Assembly (NCBI GenBank): GCA_000969725.1
Contig: JXSR01S002658.1
Source: Ophiothrix spiculata
Lineage: Eukaryota > Echinodermata > Ophiuroidea > Amphilepidida > Ophiotrichidae
Direction: 5' to 3' (one strand)
Length of the DNA stretch: 47,842 nt
The notes below the pieces were generated by a model. The model searched no databases. It was not told where the DNA came from and worked only from the letters and a program-made list of their open reading frames with translations. Shown in pieces: positions 23,851-34,057 of the stretch. Every line of letters begins with the position of its first letter. The stretch's first letter is position 1. The position numbers and the translations under genes are program-made.

Positions 23851-25035
23851 AACCATACCAAACGAAAAAAAAAAAACACCCACAAATCACAAAGGCAAAT
23901 TGCTTAAGTTCAAATAAGTCATACACTGGAGTTAGTTATGATCACGAAATCACTGCCATGGCAGTGCCTGCTCAGAGGCTTGACATATTGATAAATGGGA
24001 TTGGGGTGTGAGGGGTAAAGAGTTTGAATCCAGGTGGAATCCCATCATTTCCGAGGAAATAGTTTTTAAACGGAGAAGTGGCGTAGGGGGTTGGGGTATA
24101 GAATGTGGTCATGTTATCTTTGGTAAATGGGGGGGGGGGGGGACGACATCTTGTTTATCAAGTCAATTGATTTTGTACATCAGAAATATGCTTCAGACTG
24201 ATTTCCCCCTCTTGATTAGCATGGAGAGTTGCATGCATTTGAAGACCATGCATAAACATTGCCCCTGGTTCACAAAGCACCCTGATTTGTAGGAAATCTA
24301 CTGATTCCAATAAAAGTAGGCCTAAATAAGGAATCAATTGAAAAAATTTAGAATGCACTTTTCAAATAGCAAATACCAATGACTTCAGTTTTCTGACCAA
24401 GAGGCAGGGCTGGTACCAAAGCAAGGAGGGGAAATGATGACACTAACAAATGCTTCTGAGAAAAGACAGACTTTCCATCTGGGGAATATTTAATTTACAT
24501 GCATGGTGGGTATAACAGCACTGGAGCATACACCCATCAATCCGTCCTAGCCGGCAGAAAGAAAACTGTCACAAACTCACACCTTAATAATTCAATATCC
24601 TGATTTCTCACCATGGATGGGGAGGTGGGCTCTAATTCCGTCAACCTAAATACGCAGTGGAGACAGAGAGTTGCCACGTTATTCCGATCTGTAATGCAGG
24701 ATTCCTGCACAGTCAATCTTTCTTAAAAAGAATTAAATCATAAATTACCATCCCGAAGTATCAAACTAATTTTGGGTAAAATATCACTGCAAATGCCTGC
24801 TAAAGAAATGTAATTGTACTGTTCAGAATAGTATAACCATATAGCAAATCACTACTTTAAATTGCAATAATTAAACTAGAACCTAAATCAATAATTTCAA
24901 ACGTGTTAGCTCTCAAGTTTTGTCAGTCTGCCAAAGTTTGGCAATTGTGCCACAATGAACTTGGGTATTGTAACGATTTACAGCAGGCATGCAATTTCTT
25001 TTTGTTTGACATTCTACAAATCTACAGTTTCTAAG
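23851..25035. other. Intron sequence with one possible cryptic exon
   Basis: Contains the G14 run and, on the minus strand at 24612-24704, a 93-nt open stretch between AG and GTGAGA (see findings). No mobile element recognised. Confidence 0.45.
24129..24142. repeat. G14 homopolymer
   Basis: Fourteen consecutive G on the plus strand, a C-run in the host gene's sense transcript. It is prone to length error in assembly and could form quadruplex structures on the plus strand. Confidence 0.95.
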
Positions 25036-25432
25036 GCCTTCTGATACCAAGACAAACAGTCTTCACACCAGAATAAGATATCATCACCGTATATCAGAAC
25101 GGTGGATATATTTCATAAGTACAAATCAATTAACAACTTTATCTCATCACATTTTGCTTAATGAATAGTAGTAGAAACTGCAGTGAAACGGATGCACAAT
25201 TATGAACTAGCCAAGTCTAGGCGACGTACAGCAGTCAAGTAATTCCCTGGCAGTGTGATGTCCCTGATACCAAGACTAACAGTCTTCACACCAGAATCAG
25301 ATAGCATCACTGTGTCTCAACACCAGGCTTACACAGTATTACAGTCTTCTCACTTGTTTTGGTTTTACCAGGGTTTTGGCACCGATAGCATCACTGTGTC
25401 TCAAAACCAGGCTTACACTAGTATTAGTAGTA
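25036..25432. repeat. Local tandem repeat that hosts the 2.9-kb transposon
   Basis: CTGATACCAAGACWAACAG recurs at 25041 and 25264 (223-bp spacing). Within the second copy an 84-bp unit beginning ATAGCATCACTGTGTCTCAA recurs at 25301 and 25385. The second 84-bp unit is cut by the 2.9-kb transposon and resumes at 28314 (CAGTCTTCTCTCAC) up to about 28380. Confidence 0.75.
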
Positions 25433-25561
25433 CTAGGGGTGGGCACGTTTAGACTTTTTTTTGAAAATTCACTCAAAAAGAACTTTTTCTATGGCCAAAT
25501 TTTATGCAGAATCCGAATCCGGTGTTATTTTTTTCATCAGGTGATGTTTTAGGTTGGTAAA

Positions 25562-26292
25562 ATGGCAAAATTCAAAATGGCCGCCAAAACGGACATTTTT
25601 CTGTTTTATTGGGTCTATAAGTTAAGAATAATATCATATGATATGGCATTTTTAATGTTATTAAGGTCCCTGAATCCAGCATTTTCTTCAAACTTTTTGA
25701 TTCTGTTCCCTAGGATAGTCAAATTGATCTGTTTGACCTCAAAAAATCCAAAATGGCCGCCAAAATGGGCGCCAAACGGGCATTTTTTGCTTTAATTGAG
25801 TCTATAAGTTAAGAATAATATAATTTAATATGGCATTTTTGTATGTTTTTAAGGTCTGTGAATCCAAAATTTTCATTAAGTTTATGTTTCTATTCCCCTA
25901 GATAGTTAAAGTGATCTGTTTGACCTCAAAAAAATCCAAAATGGCCACCAAACGGGCATTTTTTGGTTTTATTAAGTCTATAAGTTAAGAATAATATCAT
26001 TTAATATGGCATTTTTGAATGTTTTTAAGGTCTCTGAATTCAGAATTTTCATTACGTTTATGTTTCTATTCCCCAAGATAGTTAAAGTGATCTGTTTGAC
26101 CTAAAAAAAGTCCAAAATGGCTGCCAAAGCTAGCATTTCCATTAAATTCCCTTGAGTACTTTTTCTGTAACATCATATTAGATCACATTCTATTATGTTT
26201 TTAGGTCTTTGATTACTGACATGTCATACATTTATTTCTACTTTTCATAATGACCTGTTTGCTCATAAGAATGTTCAAAAATGGCCACCAAA
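25562..26292. repeat. Left subterminal tandem array of the 2.9-kb transposon
   Basis: About four units of 167-188 bp. Each carries the motif CAAAATGGCYRCCAAA (near 25577, 25749, 25937, 26115 and 26280) followed by TCTATAAGTTAAGAATAATA and GATCTGTTTGACCT. Two inverted copies of the motif occur near the right end (28003-28190), about 165 bp apart. Clustered subterminal motifs are typical transposase-binding regions. That role is inferred here. Confidence 0.8.
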
Positions 26293-26340
26293 AGAGATAC
26301 AAATAGATAAACACCTATTTCTGCTTTCAATCTCGATTGT

Positions 26341-27900
26341 TCATAGTGCATTCTTTAATAAACTGTCAATATCACTTGTGACATTTTCCTCTGGCTTCAC
26401 TGCGTTTTTGATTGATTGTCTTGGTTCACTGACAGAAAATTTCTCCATTTTGAACCGTCCATCAGGAGTTTTCACACGACGCATCTGTCGTATGTATGGA
26501 GCTATGGTTGCACGGAGATACCCCACCTTGGCAAGATGCTGCTTTTCATCTAGCTCATCCAGGATGCCAACACTACTTCGTGTTAGGTCCAGTGTGTTCT
26601 TTGCAGAGGTCAAGAAGCTTTGAGACTTTAACCAACCTTCTTCTTTTTCAATTCCTCTTTCTTCAACACTGAAAACCTATTTGCAGTCTTTACTGTCTTG
26701 ATGAAGTCTCTCCCCACTTTCCTTACATTAGCGACTTCTTCTGAAGCCCTGGTCCATTGCCTTTCTTCTTCAGATCTCTCTAAATTCCAGAGACTTATTT
26801 TAAAACCTAATGAGACTTGTTAAAATGACAAAAAAAATCTAGATTTGAAAGCAAGTCTTTTAGATTAAAACGCAAGTCTCTCGTCACTTTATTAACTGCT
26901 TTCTTAGTCAATTGTCGATTTTTCAATCTACAGGATTTATTTGAAATAAGTCTTTTTGACGGACTTATTATTTCAAATCACAAAAACGCTTTGTCATTTC
27001 ACCAAGTCTTTCAGACTTAAAAATGAGTCTCTGAAAATTAGAGAGTGAGTCAACAAGCAATCGATTTGTCTTGACCGCATTCTTCTTTGAGTGTGTGTCT
27101 GCACTGTTGTCGATCCACCGCTCATACTAATCTGGTTGTCTAGTTTTACAAACTCACTCTCACATTCGAGATTTGTTAAAGGTGTAAAGCTTAGCTTGTT
27201 CTCATCTACATCCAACGTGGTCTCATTGTCGACATCAGTTTCAAAGAATGACATATCTGAGAGCTGTCTATTTATTGTGTCAATAACTTCATCTATGACA
27301 GAGGCGAACAGTCTTTCTTTGCCAGATGATGTTGTTGATTCACACTCATCTCTCATCTTTATCAGTTCTGGGATCTTGTCTCTAAAGAAAACCCTTAGTC
27401 CATCCCAATTCCTTTCGTTGATGCTCTCTTCCCACTTGTCAATGCCAAGGAGGTTCATTAAACGGAAGATGACTATGTCTGCCAGCAGCTTATAAACCTC
27501 TGAACAACAAAGGAACCAATCCTGGAACCAATCATTCTGGGTTTTTGTCTACAACTGCATAAAAAAATCAGAATTGATTGACGCCGTCCCAAATATTCTT
27601 TAGCTATTTCTGCTATTCACCAAAAGCGATTTGCTACGAAACCTTTAAACGCAACATGATCTATCCCATTGCATCCATGGATGCTGTATACATACTCATT
27701 GTACAATGAGATAGAATGGGCAACATAACTTGGGGACAACTGTTTGGCAAGTGCAACCTGTGCCAAAGTATGTACACTTGTACTTGGAGATGTGAAGACC
27801 TTTTCACCGGCAGTTTCTGCATACCAATTTTCTATTCTATATTTTTGAATACTTTGTCACAAGCATGATCCAATCCAAGAATGATGTGAGCACTATGTAC
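26341..27900 (-). pseudogene. Decayed transposon protein, unclassified, in the 2.9-kb element
   Basis: The minus strand holds consecutive open fragments in different frames. They run LGLDHACDKVFKNIE (near 27890), then ENWYAETAGEKVF to IDHVAFKGFVANRFW (to about 27617), then IAEIAKEYLGRRQSIL, then a fragment joining a 154-codon ORF (26994-27458: MNLLGIDKWEESINERNWDG...). After a low-complexity stretch comes RSEEERQWTRASEEV, shifting frame into the 90-codon ORF at 26341-26613 that ends SDIDSLLKNAL. At least four frameshifts or stops separate the pieces, so it is not functional. The coherent order and the position inside a TIR-bounded element indicate the C-terminal part of the element's own protein. 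I do not recognise its family and see no zinc finger, DDE or hAT dimerisation signature. Confidence 0.6.
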
Positions 27901-28002
27901 ACTTAATTATCTGATTTGATGAGAAACCCAATTTATCCAGTAAGATTGCACATCAGTCAGCATCTTTGTCAGAAAACATGATAAAATCAATGATTTTGGC
28001 GG

Positions 28003-28190
28003 CCATTTTGTTTATTTACTGTGGTACTGGATTTTAGGTATCAAAATAAATTATGTACAAATGCTACATGCAGTCTGCTACCTAAATAAGACCAAAACAT
28101 AGCAAATTTTTACACCACAGGGTCTTTTATTAAGAAACATTATGGAAATTTGTTAAAAAATCAGTCATTTTGGTGGCCATTTTGGATTTT
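28003..28190. repeat. Right subterminal repeats of the 2.9-kb transposon
   Basis: Two copies of TTTTGGYGGCCATTTTG, about 165 bp apart, are in inverted orientation relative to the left array. They are the right-hand counterpart of the subterminal motif array. Confidence 0.7.
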
Positions 28191-28534
28191 GCCATTTTAC
28201 CAACCTAAATATTTGTCTGAGAATTTTTTAATGGTGATATTCTTTCTTCTCACCTAATTTGGCCATAGAAAAACATGTTTTTGAAAAATGGACATATGTA
28301 TGCCCACCCCTAATAGTATTACAGTCTTCTCTCACTTGGTACTGGTAGTTTTGACGTCTGTTTTGGTTTTACCAGATCTCTGACATTAACCATGCCTGAC
28401 CTTATAAGTCTCTCCCTGTATGTTTACATACATATGAAAAATATTTGATATCAGCGAGCGACATGGACCCAAATTTTATATGAACATCCGGGATATTCTT
28501 CGTATGACTTATTCACTTTATTTCAAAATCATAT

Positions 28535-28801
28535 TGTTTAGGCTTTCGCCAAGGAAACCCAACTTGGTACTTGATCAAGTACCAAGTAAGCTAAAGGAAG
28601 CTTATCTTCAACAGGGCTCAAAGATGTTTTTTAAAATTCAGTTTTGAATGCAGGAGGAAGACCGGCGTACCCGGAGAGAAACCCGTGGAAGCGAGCATGG
28701 ACTGAAAACCAAATGCACGTAAAGCGCCCGGGCGCGGGACTCGAACCCGGGACCTCAGTGGTGCAAGGCAAGGGAACTACCGCTGCACCAACCTGCTCCC
28801 C
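28535..28801 (-). mobile_element. tRNA-derived SINE
   Basis: On the minus strand the 5' end is tRNA-like. An A box TGGTGCAGCGGTAG lies at 28790-28777 and a B box GGGTTCGAGTCC at 28748-28737, about 30 nt apart as in RNA polymerase III promoters. A body containing GGGTTTCTCTCCGGGTACGC follows, then a tail ending at GGCGAAAGCCTAAA (28535-28550). The tail includes a 26-bp perfect palindrome at 28562-28587. The same tail occurs without a tRNA head at 32328-32412. Terminal direct repeats are not clear. Confidence 0.75.
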
Positions 28802-29056
28802 CTACAATGAATTTCAAGAACATCTCATGTTCTTATTATTGGTAATCTATGGTACATCAATCTTTTTAAGAGCAATGTATGAAAAAAAAATCTGGTGTTT
28901 TTTGATCAAAACTGCTTTTCCAATAGGGATGTTAACAGGATATCATAAGATATTTATCAAAATCTGATGAATTCAGAAAATTCAAAATATAATTAGTTGT
29001 TTGTCATTCACATTGATGAACAAAAAACGGTGATGTAGTACTCCTGACATCCCTGA

Positions 29057-29427
29057 CAAGGGTTTAGCCAGGATTTGAAAGTAGGGCGTCCAAATTCCAA
29101 GGCCGGGCGACGACTTCAATCAAGACAATGTGACGTCAGCATGATTAATATTTATACTTGACAAAGACAACGATGATTAAGTTATACCAACATTGCGACC
29201 TTCCGGCAAACGAACGAAGACACAATGTGGTATAAAGCCCATTTTGAAGTCCACAAAGTACATAAATTTATCAGATTTTGTGATGATTCGAAGATTCAAC
29301 ATTGAATTTCATATGGTAAAACGCATTTTTGGACGCCTTATTGGATGGTCTTTGCATTTTACAGGGCGTCCATTTTTGTGATCAGCCGTCCATAAGACGG
29401 CTGGACGGCTCTCTGGCTAAACCCTTG
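29057..29427. mobile_element. Non-autonomous hAT-like element, perfect 8-bp TSD
   Basis: Terminal inverted repeats CAAGGGTTTAGCCAG and CTGGCTAAACCCTTG bound a 371-bp element flanked by identical ATCCCTGA at 29049-29056 and 29428-29435. The 8-bp duplication and CA...TG ends are diagnostic of hAT transposons. No transposase is present. The intact duplication suggests a fairly recent insertion. Confidence 0.85.
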
Positions 29428-29444
29428 ATCCCTGATAAAGTGAC

Positions 29445-30065
29445 GCGACGGGATGCTGGTGGAAACAAGATTAATAATTGTTCCAGTTAGCCACCTGCAG
29501 TCACATGACAGATATCTAGAGAGCTTAAACAGATGTTGGCACTCATTTCATGAGGTTTGTGGATGGTGGGATGATGAAGTACCTCCCATCAGGGTTTGGT
29601 ACCGGTATGGAGCGATGCAGTGGGATGCTGGTGGAAATGAGGTCAAAATTTCCTTCTCGGACACCTGCAGTCATCTCACTAAGATGTCTAGATAGCCTTA
29701 CAGATGTTACATGTCCTATTCATTTCATGATGAGGCTTAAGGATAGCCTGATGATAAAACTGGCCCCCTCCCCAGGGTCTAGTACCAGCATGGAGTGACG
29801 CGGTGGGATGTTGGTGGAAACAAGATAAAAGTTGTTCATCTCCGACACCTGCAGTCATCTCAGATATGTAGAGAGCCTTAGCACTCATTTACAAAGAGGT
29901 TTGGGATGGATAGCACTTGGGACGATGATTGAATATCACGCAGCAAGATCTCTAGCTGCTTTACAAAATGTGGAGAGATACAGTAGTACAAGGAAATGTT
30001 GGTGGAAATTTGATATTGATAATAAGATACCTCTACTGCATGATATTGCATTTCTGCAATTTACA
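29445..30065. repeat. Tandem array, four ~172-186-bp units
   Basis: GGGATGYTGGTGGAAA recurs at about 29450, 29622, 29804 and (degraded) 29990. CGACACCTGCAGTCATCTCA-type words lie in the first three units. Successive spacing is 172, 182 and ~186 bp. Units are diverged and the last decays into unique sequence. Starts only about 15 bp after the 29057-29427 hAT-like element. Confidence 0.78.
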
Positions 30066-30109
30066 TAGAGTACAGGTTGTGTTCAGGGTATCCAGTGTGG
30101 TTAGAATTA

Positions 30110-30452
30110 GGCCAAAAATAAAAATATGTTCGTTTGGCCATAGATGCCCTTTCAGAGGAAGGGTTGGTACAAAGTTTTTTTTTTAAATATTTAGTTTAAT
30201 TTTTCTCAGGTATAAAAGCTGTACAAATCTTTAAAAAGCAGCCAGAAATGGGTTGAAAATGACTGATTTCAGATTCTCAACACCTAATCAATCTTTTAAA
30301 ATGATAAAGAAGAATAAGGAAAAGTTAAAAATACCTGTTTAACTGAACTACTTTACCTGTAACAATTGAAAAGGGAATAAAAATAGTTTTCTGGGAATTT
30401 GAAAATAAGGGTCGGTCGGAAAAGACCAAACAAACATTTTTTTTATTTGGCT
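30110..30452. mobile_element. GGCC-ended MITE family, copy E (TTA target duplication)
   Basis: 343 bp with ends GGCCAAAAATAAAAATATG and its counterpart CATTTTTTTTATTTGGCT. TTA flanks both sides (30107-30109, 30453-30455). Subterminal GGGTCGGTCGGAAAAGACC matches the family motif. Confidence 0.78.
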
Positions 30453-30455
30453 TTA

Positions 30456-31388
30456 GGGTCGATCATCAGATGTGAATAAAATTGTTTGTCAGGACTTTGC
30501 TTGTTTCTACAAAATAATTTTTGAAAAACAACTGAATGAAGTATAAAAAGACAATAGTATAGTAGCAACAATAACAAGATGGCAGAGTGAAGTCTCAGGA
30601 AGAATTTCACTCCTAGGCCCTGCTAGATTTTAACTCCATCTTGTCATCATTGGAAGTAGATGCAATCTAAATATCAGGGCCACATAAAACTAGCGATATA
30701 CTTTGCTACTAGAATATTGGGATGGAACTAAGCGTCTCCTTGAGATAATTAATAGAAATTGGATAGTTCTCAATCGTAACTGATAAGTAAATCATGGATG
30801 CATGTGTGAGGTTTCCTGTAATCTGGTACAGAGTCGTAGTCTGAGTGTCTGCAGTTAGGTTATTTATGCCTGACTTTTATAATTGGAACTTGTTGATTTG
30901 AAGTCATTATTGATTTGTGTAAATGTAGGATTCAAATGGTTTCAAGAAAGGTTACACTTCATGTGGGTCTACCTGATCGTTTATTCCATACATTAAGATA
31001 ACATTATCCATAATTCCATATCGAGATACATCCGTATTTTTAAAATAACAAACATGGCCGAGTGTGTGGGGGATGCAGTGGGGGATGGTGTTTTAGAGAG
31101 CAAAGAAATTTCCCGTTTTATCTTCACAAAAATGTTGAAATTTTCAATGCTATTTTGTTTAAAAAAGTGAAATGTGCATGGTAAAGTTTGTACGATCAAC
31201 CAAGGGATAAGAAATCCTATGACTGTGCCTAATAACACGAAAGTTGGCAACACTTGTTTTAGCATTGTAATATCTTTAGTTTGTGAGTCAAGAAGGAAAA
31301 AACCTTATATTCGAGATATATCGATACCGGGAAATTCTGAATATCGAAAATGCTCAGGCCTAAAGATCCAGTCCAGAGCTATTTATTT
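30456..31388. other. Intron sequence without recognised features
   Basis: Includes a 39-aa plus-strand ORF at 31054-31170 in a good initiation context (MAECVGDAVGDGVLES...), of unknown meaning. No repeats seen. Confidence 0.45.
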
Positions 31389-31390
31389 TA

Positions 31391-31609
31391 TACTTTGATC
31401 AACACAAAATGGGCGGGAATTATGAGCCTTTTTTTCATCCGCAAGTAATCATAATCCCAATTACACGCGTGTCGTAGATACTGATGCGCGGGTCACACAT
31501 GAACAATGCGCTGCATCTCCTGCAGTTGTGCTGTGTCCAGCTACGCACACACTTATCTGTATCAATTCACGATGTCAAGAGGCCCGCCTATTTGGTATTG
31601 ATCAAAGTA
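31391..31609. mobile_element. TA-flanked foldback element, TACTTTGATCAA ends
   Basis: Ends TACTTTGATCAACACAAAAT + GGGCGGG and the inverse CCCGCCTATTTGGTATTGAT + CAAAGTA. TA flanks at 31389-31390 and 31610-31611. 219 bp. A partial second copy is at 46019-46148. Confidence 0.78.
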
Positions 31610-31827
31610 TAATTGATTCTGTCAGATATATTTTCTTGAATTTGACTATGGGCAGCACGACAGTCACAAAATCTATAACGCTTCAATGAACCATGCCTGC
31701 CATATACTGTTATTTCCCATATATAAAAACATTTCAACATAATAAAATATATCAATTTCAATTCCGAAACATTTTGACACCATCTATCCATAACAGGATA
31801 TGAAATTCAAAGCCGAGTTTAGGCTTA

Positions 31828-31930
31828 AGAGATCAAGAACTTAACACTTGTAAATCCAGTCTTCCCAATATCCTATGCAAGCATCGAGATTGTCATCAAA
31901 ATATTTTGAGTCTACCTTTCAATAACAATA
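31828..31930. repeat. Intron segment duplicated inside the 33657-33957 element
   Basis: Shares CTTGTAAATCYAGTC, CCCAATATCCTATGCAAGCA and TTTGAGTCTACCTTTCA with 33708-33810. It is not bounded by inverted repeats here, so it may be the source copy or another dispersed copy. Confidence 0.7.
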
Positions 31931-32228
31931 TCAGGGCATATCATGAAGATAGGTACTGATCTTATGCAGATCTATATTTAGCATAAGGCCTATACAACTA
32001 CTAGTTCTAACCTATAGTCACAACACATTTGCAGTGAATCCCACAGTCGAATTCATGAAAATAGGATTTTCTGATTTAGTTAATATGAAAGATGACTATA
32101 ATGTCATTCTCTAATGGCCCTGCCAGGAAAACATAATGTATATTTAATAGACCAAGTTATTTTAACCTCAATTAATATTTTGGACTAGAGTGGACCATAC
32201 AATGGTAGAAATAGGCATAGGTTAGGCC

Positions 32229-32290
32229 TCAATCACATGGCAACATACCCTCCCGGGAATGTATAGCAAATACCGTATACTTATGTCTTA
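32229..32290. mobile_element. Degenerate third copy of the CTGCGATCACATAG MITE
   Basis: A shortened form with AATCACATGG, CCTCCCGGGAATG, TATAGCAAATACCGTATAC and TTATGTCTTAGG in family order. The centre is deleted. Confidence 0.5.
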
Positions 32291-32327
32291 GGCCCGCATT
32301 GCATGGTTTAATATCACCTTCACCTTG

Positions 32328-32412
32328 TTTAGGCTTTCGCCAAGGAAACCCAACTTGGTACTTGGTACCAAGTAAGCTGAAAGAAGCTTATCTTTAACAG
32401 GGCTCCAAGATG
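32328..32412 (-). mobile_element. 5'-truncated SINE (or LINE) tail
   Basis: About 85 bp nearly identical to 28538-28626. It shares AGGCTTTCGCCAAGGAAACC and AAGCTTATCTTYAACAGGGC. The palindromic centre is shortened relative to the other copy. It lacks the tRNA-like head, so it is either a truncated SINE or the 3' end of the partner LINE. Confidence 0.65.
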
Positions 32413-33656
32413 TAATATGTTCATGTTTGTATTGAAAGAGTATGCCAGAATAAAGATAGAATTAACTAAAACTAAACACGGTGGACACACAAGTGTCCAA
32501 ACCACAAAGCGAGCAGTTATAAATTTTGACCCAAGATCCTGTAACATGACACGTCACATTATGGTCCGCATACACACTGGATATCTATCTTGAGCCAGGC
32601 CCTGTAAGTTCCAGTCAGTTTCGGTTCATTGTTCAAACTCAACGTTGCATCAAATTTCCCTCGTATCATCAAGATAACTGACACTTGACTGAATCACACA
32701 ACATGAAGCAAAGACTTCAATTGCAGGGTTAAGCCACATTTCCTATGATATCATCACACTTCTTGACCCCCATCCCATGTATACACCATGTAAGCTTCCT
32801 ACATGTATCATAACATGTATACCAGATAAACAGAGTGATTTATCACAAATCAACCATGATGCATCCATGGTCCACGTATTGTTGACTTTATCAGCCCAAA
32901 CAGGATAAAAATACCAGACATCAGATGTATCATTGTTGATTTGAAATGAAACACTTTGTTCCAGAAAACATTTCAAGATTATGCAGAGGAACATTTCTTG
33001 TTGTTATCAATTTGATCAAAATCTTTCTCCACAAATCTACAGCAAAATATTAGCTTGCGCAGGTTTGATGCTTTGCAGCTTGTGCTCTTTCACATACTCA
33101 AAAGAGAAATGTAAGAGAAAGCGTACTGTGTCTCAACACACTTCTTTGAACACTGGGTGCATGGCGTGACGACAGTGACACGCCCATGTAAATGTGGGTT
33201 GATATCATATCAACAATGATAAGCTCATGTACAAAATATGATGAGTTGTTAAAAATATCAATATACTTATTTCCTCTTCCTTAACAAAATAATACTTAGC
33301 CTTGATTTGAGATCATAATTTAACAAGATATCTACTTCAGAACAAATGACCCAAGATTTCCCGCAGGTCTGAAGACAAAATGCTCCCGACTTGGACAAGA
33401 AACGAGGCACCCACTTGACTTTGTCACAAATAAACAAGGCAACTATCACAGGCATTTCCTCAATCCTTCCAAGCTAAACTACCTGTGTCCAATAAAAGCT
33501 TACTTTATTATTTCTATGAGTAAAGATAACCCTAGCACCTCGCCGGCCACTGGCGATGCATGCACCAGTTACAATTTCTACCTTTTCTTGTTCAGACTTT
33601 TGTATAAAAACAATTCACACATAGCCATTTCTAGCTCTGTTTTGCATGTCTGGATT

Positions 33657-33957
33657 AGGGGCACACCATTAGATTTCCAAGGGGGGAGCAGGAAGTTTTT
33701 TTGAAGAGATCAAGAACTTCACACTTGTAAATCTAGTCGTCCCAATATCCTATGCAAGCATCAAGATTTTCATCAAAATATTTTGAGTCTACCTTTCACT
33801 AACAATAACCACGGGCAGAAGAAAAAAAAATCCCCTCTGCACATGGAATAGGCAGAAAAACAGTAATTTCCAGGGGGGAAATTCGCCTCCGAATCGGGTG
33901 GGAAAAAAATTCAACCCAACTTCCTGCTCCCCCCTGGAAATCTAATGGTGTGTCCCT
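33657..33957. mobile_element. Foldback element carrying a copy of nearby intron sequence
   Basis: Inverted ends ACACCATTAGATTTCCARGG + GGGGAGCAGGAAGTT (33663-33700 and its inverse near 33921-33953). The interior 33708-33810 matches 31828-31930 at roughly 93% by eye (CCCAATATCCTATGCAAGCA, CATCAAAATATTTTGAGTCT). The matching region at 31828 has no such ends around it. Confidence 0.72.
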
Positions 33958-34057
33958 ATCTTTTTCTTGTTGCAAATTCCGCATCCCTGAGGAAGGGAAA
34001 TTTGTCAAAAGGGAAGATTTGATTTGGCTGCAAGCTAAGGATAGCCTTAGAAACTAG

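Larger units (their letters stand above)
25433..28313 (-). mobile_element. 2.9-kb hAT-like DNA transposon with subterminal repeats
   Basis: The ends are inverted: left CTAGGGGTGGGCA, right TGCCCACCCCTAA. Further inside, both ends share TATGGCCAAAT and AGGTTGGTAAAATGGC in opposite orientation. The adjacent 8-mers are TAGTAGTA (25425-25432) and TAGTATTA (28314-28321), an 8-bp target duplication with one change. An exact TAGTATTA also lies at 25419-25426. The flanks are two halves of an 84-bp repeat unit whose uninterrupted copy lies just upstream, which supports these borders. Terminal bases and TSD length fit hAT elements. Inside are a decayed minus-strand protein gene and arrays built on CAAAATGGCCGCCAAA. 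Superfamily is inferred, because no hAT catalytic motif is recognisable. Confidence 0.72.

Noticed and set aside
23630-23926. Overlapping ORFs on both strands with similar peptide ends
   Set aside because: The 23700-23850 palindrome forces both strands to encode similar peptides. It is not a gene pair.
28737-28801. Possible tRNA gene on the minus strand
   Set aside because: A and B boxes are present but there is no folded acceptor stem. A SINE body and tail follow directly, so it is a tRNA-derived SINE.
31054-31170. Short ORF MAECVGDAVGDGVLES... in a good initiation context
   Set aside because: 39 codons in an intron, followed immediately by AT-rich sequence. No family resemblance, and ORFs of this size are common by chance.
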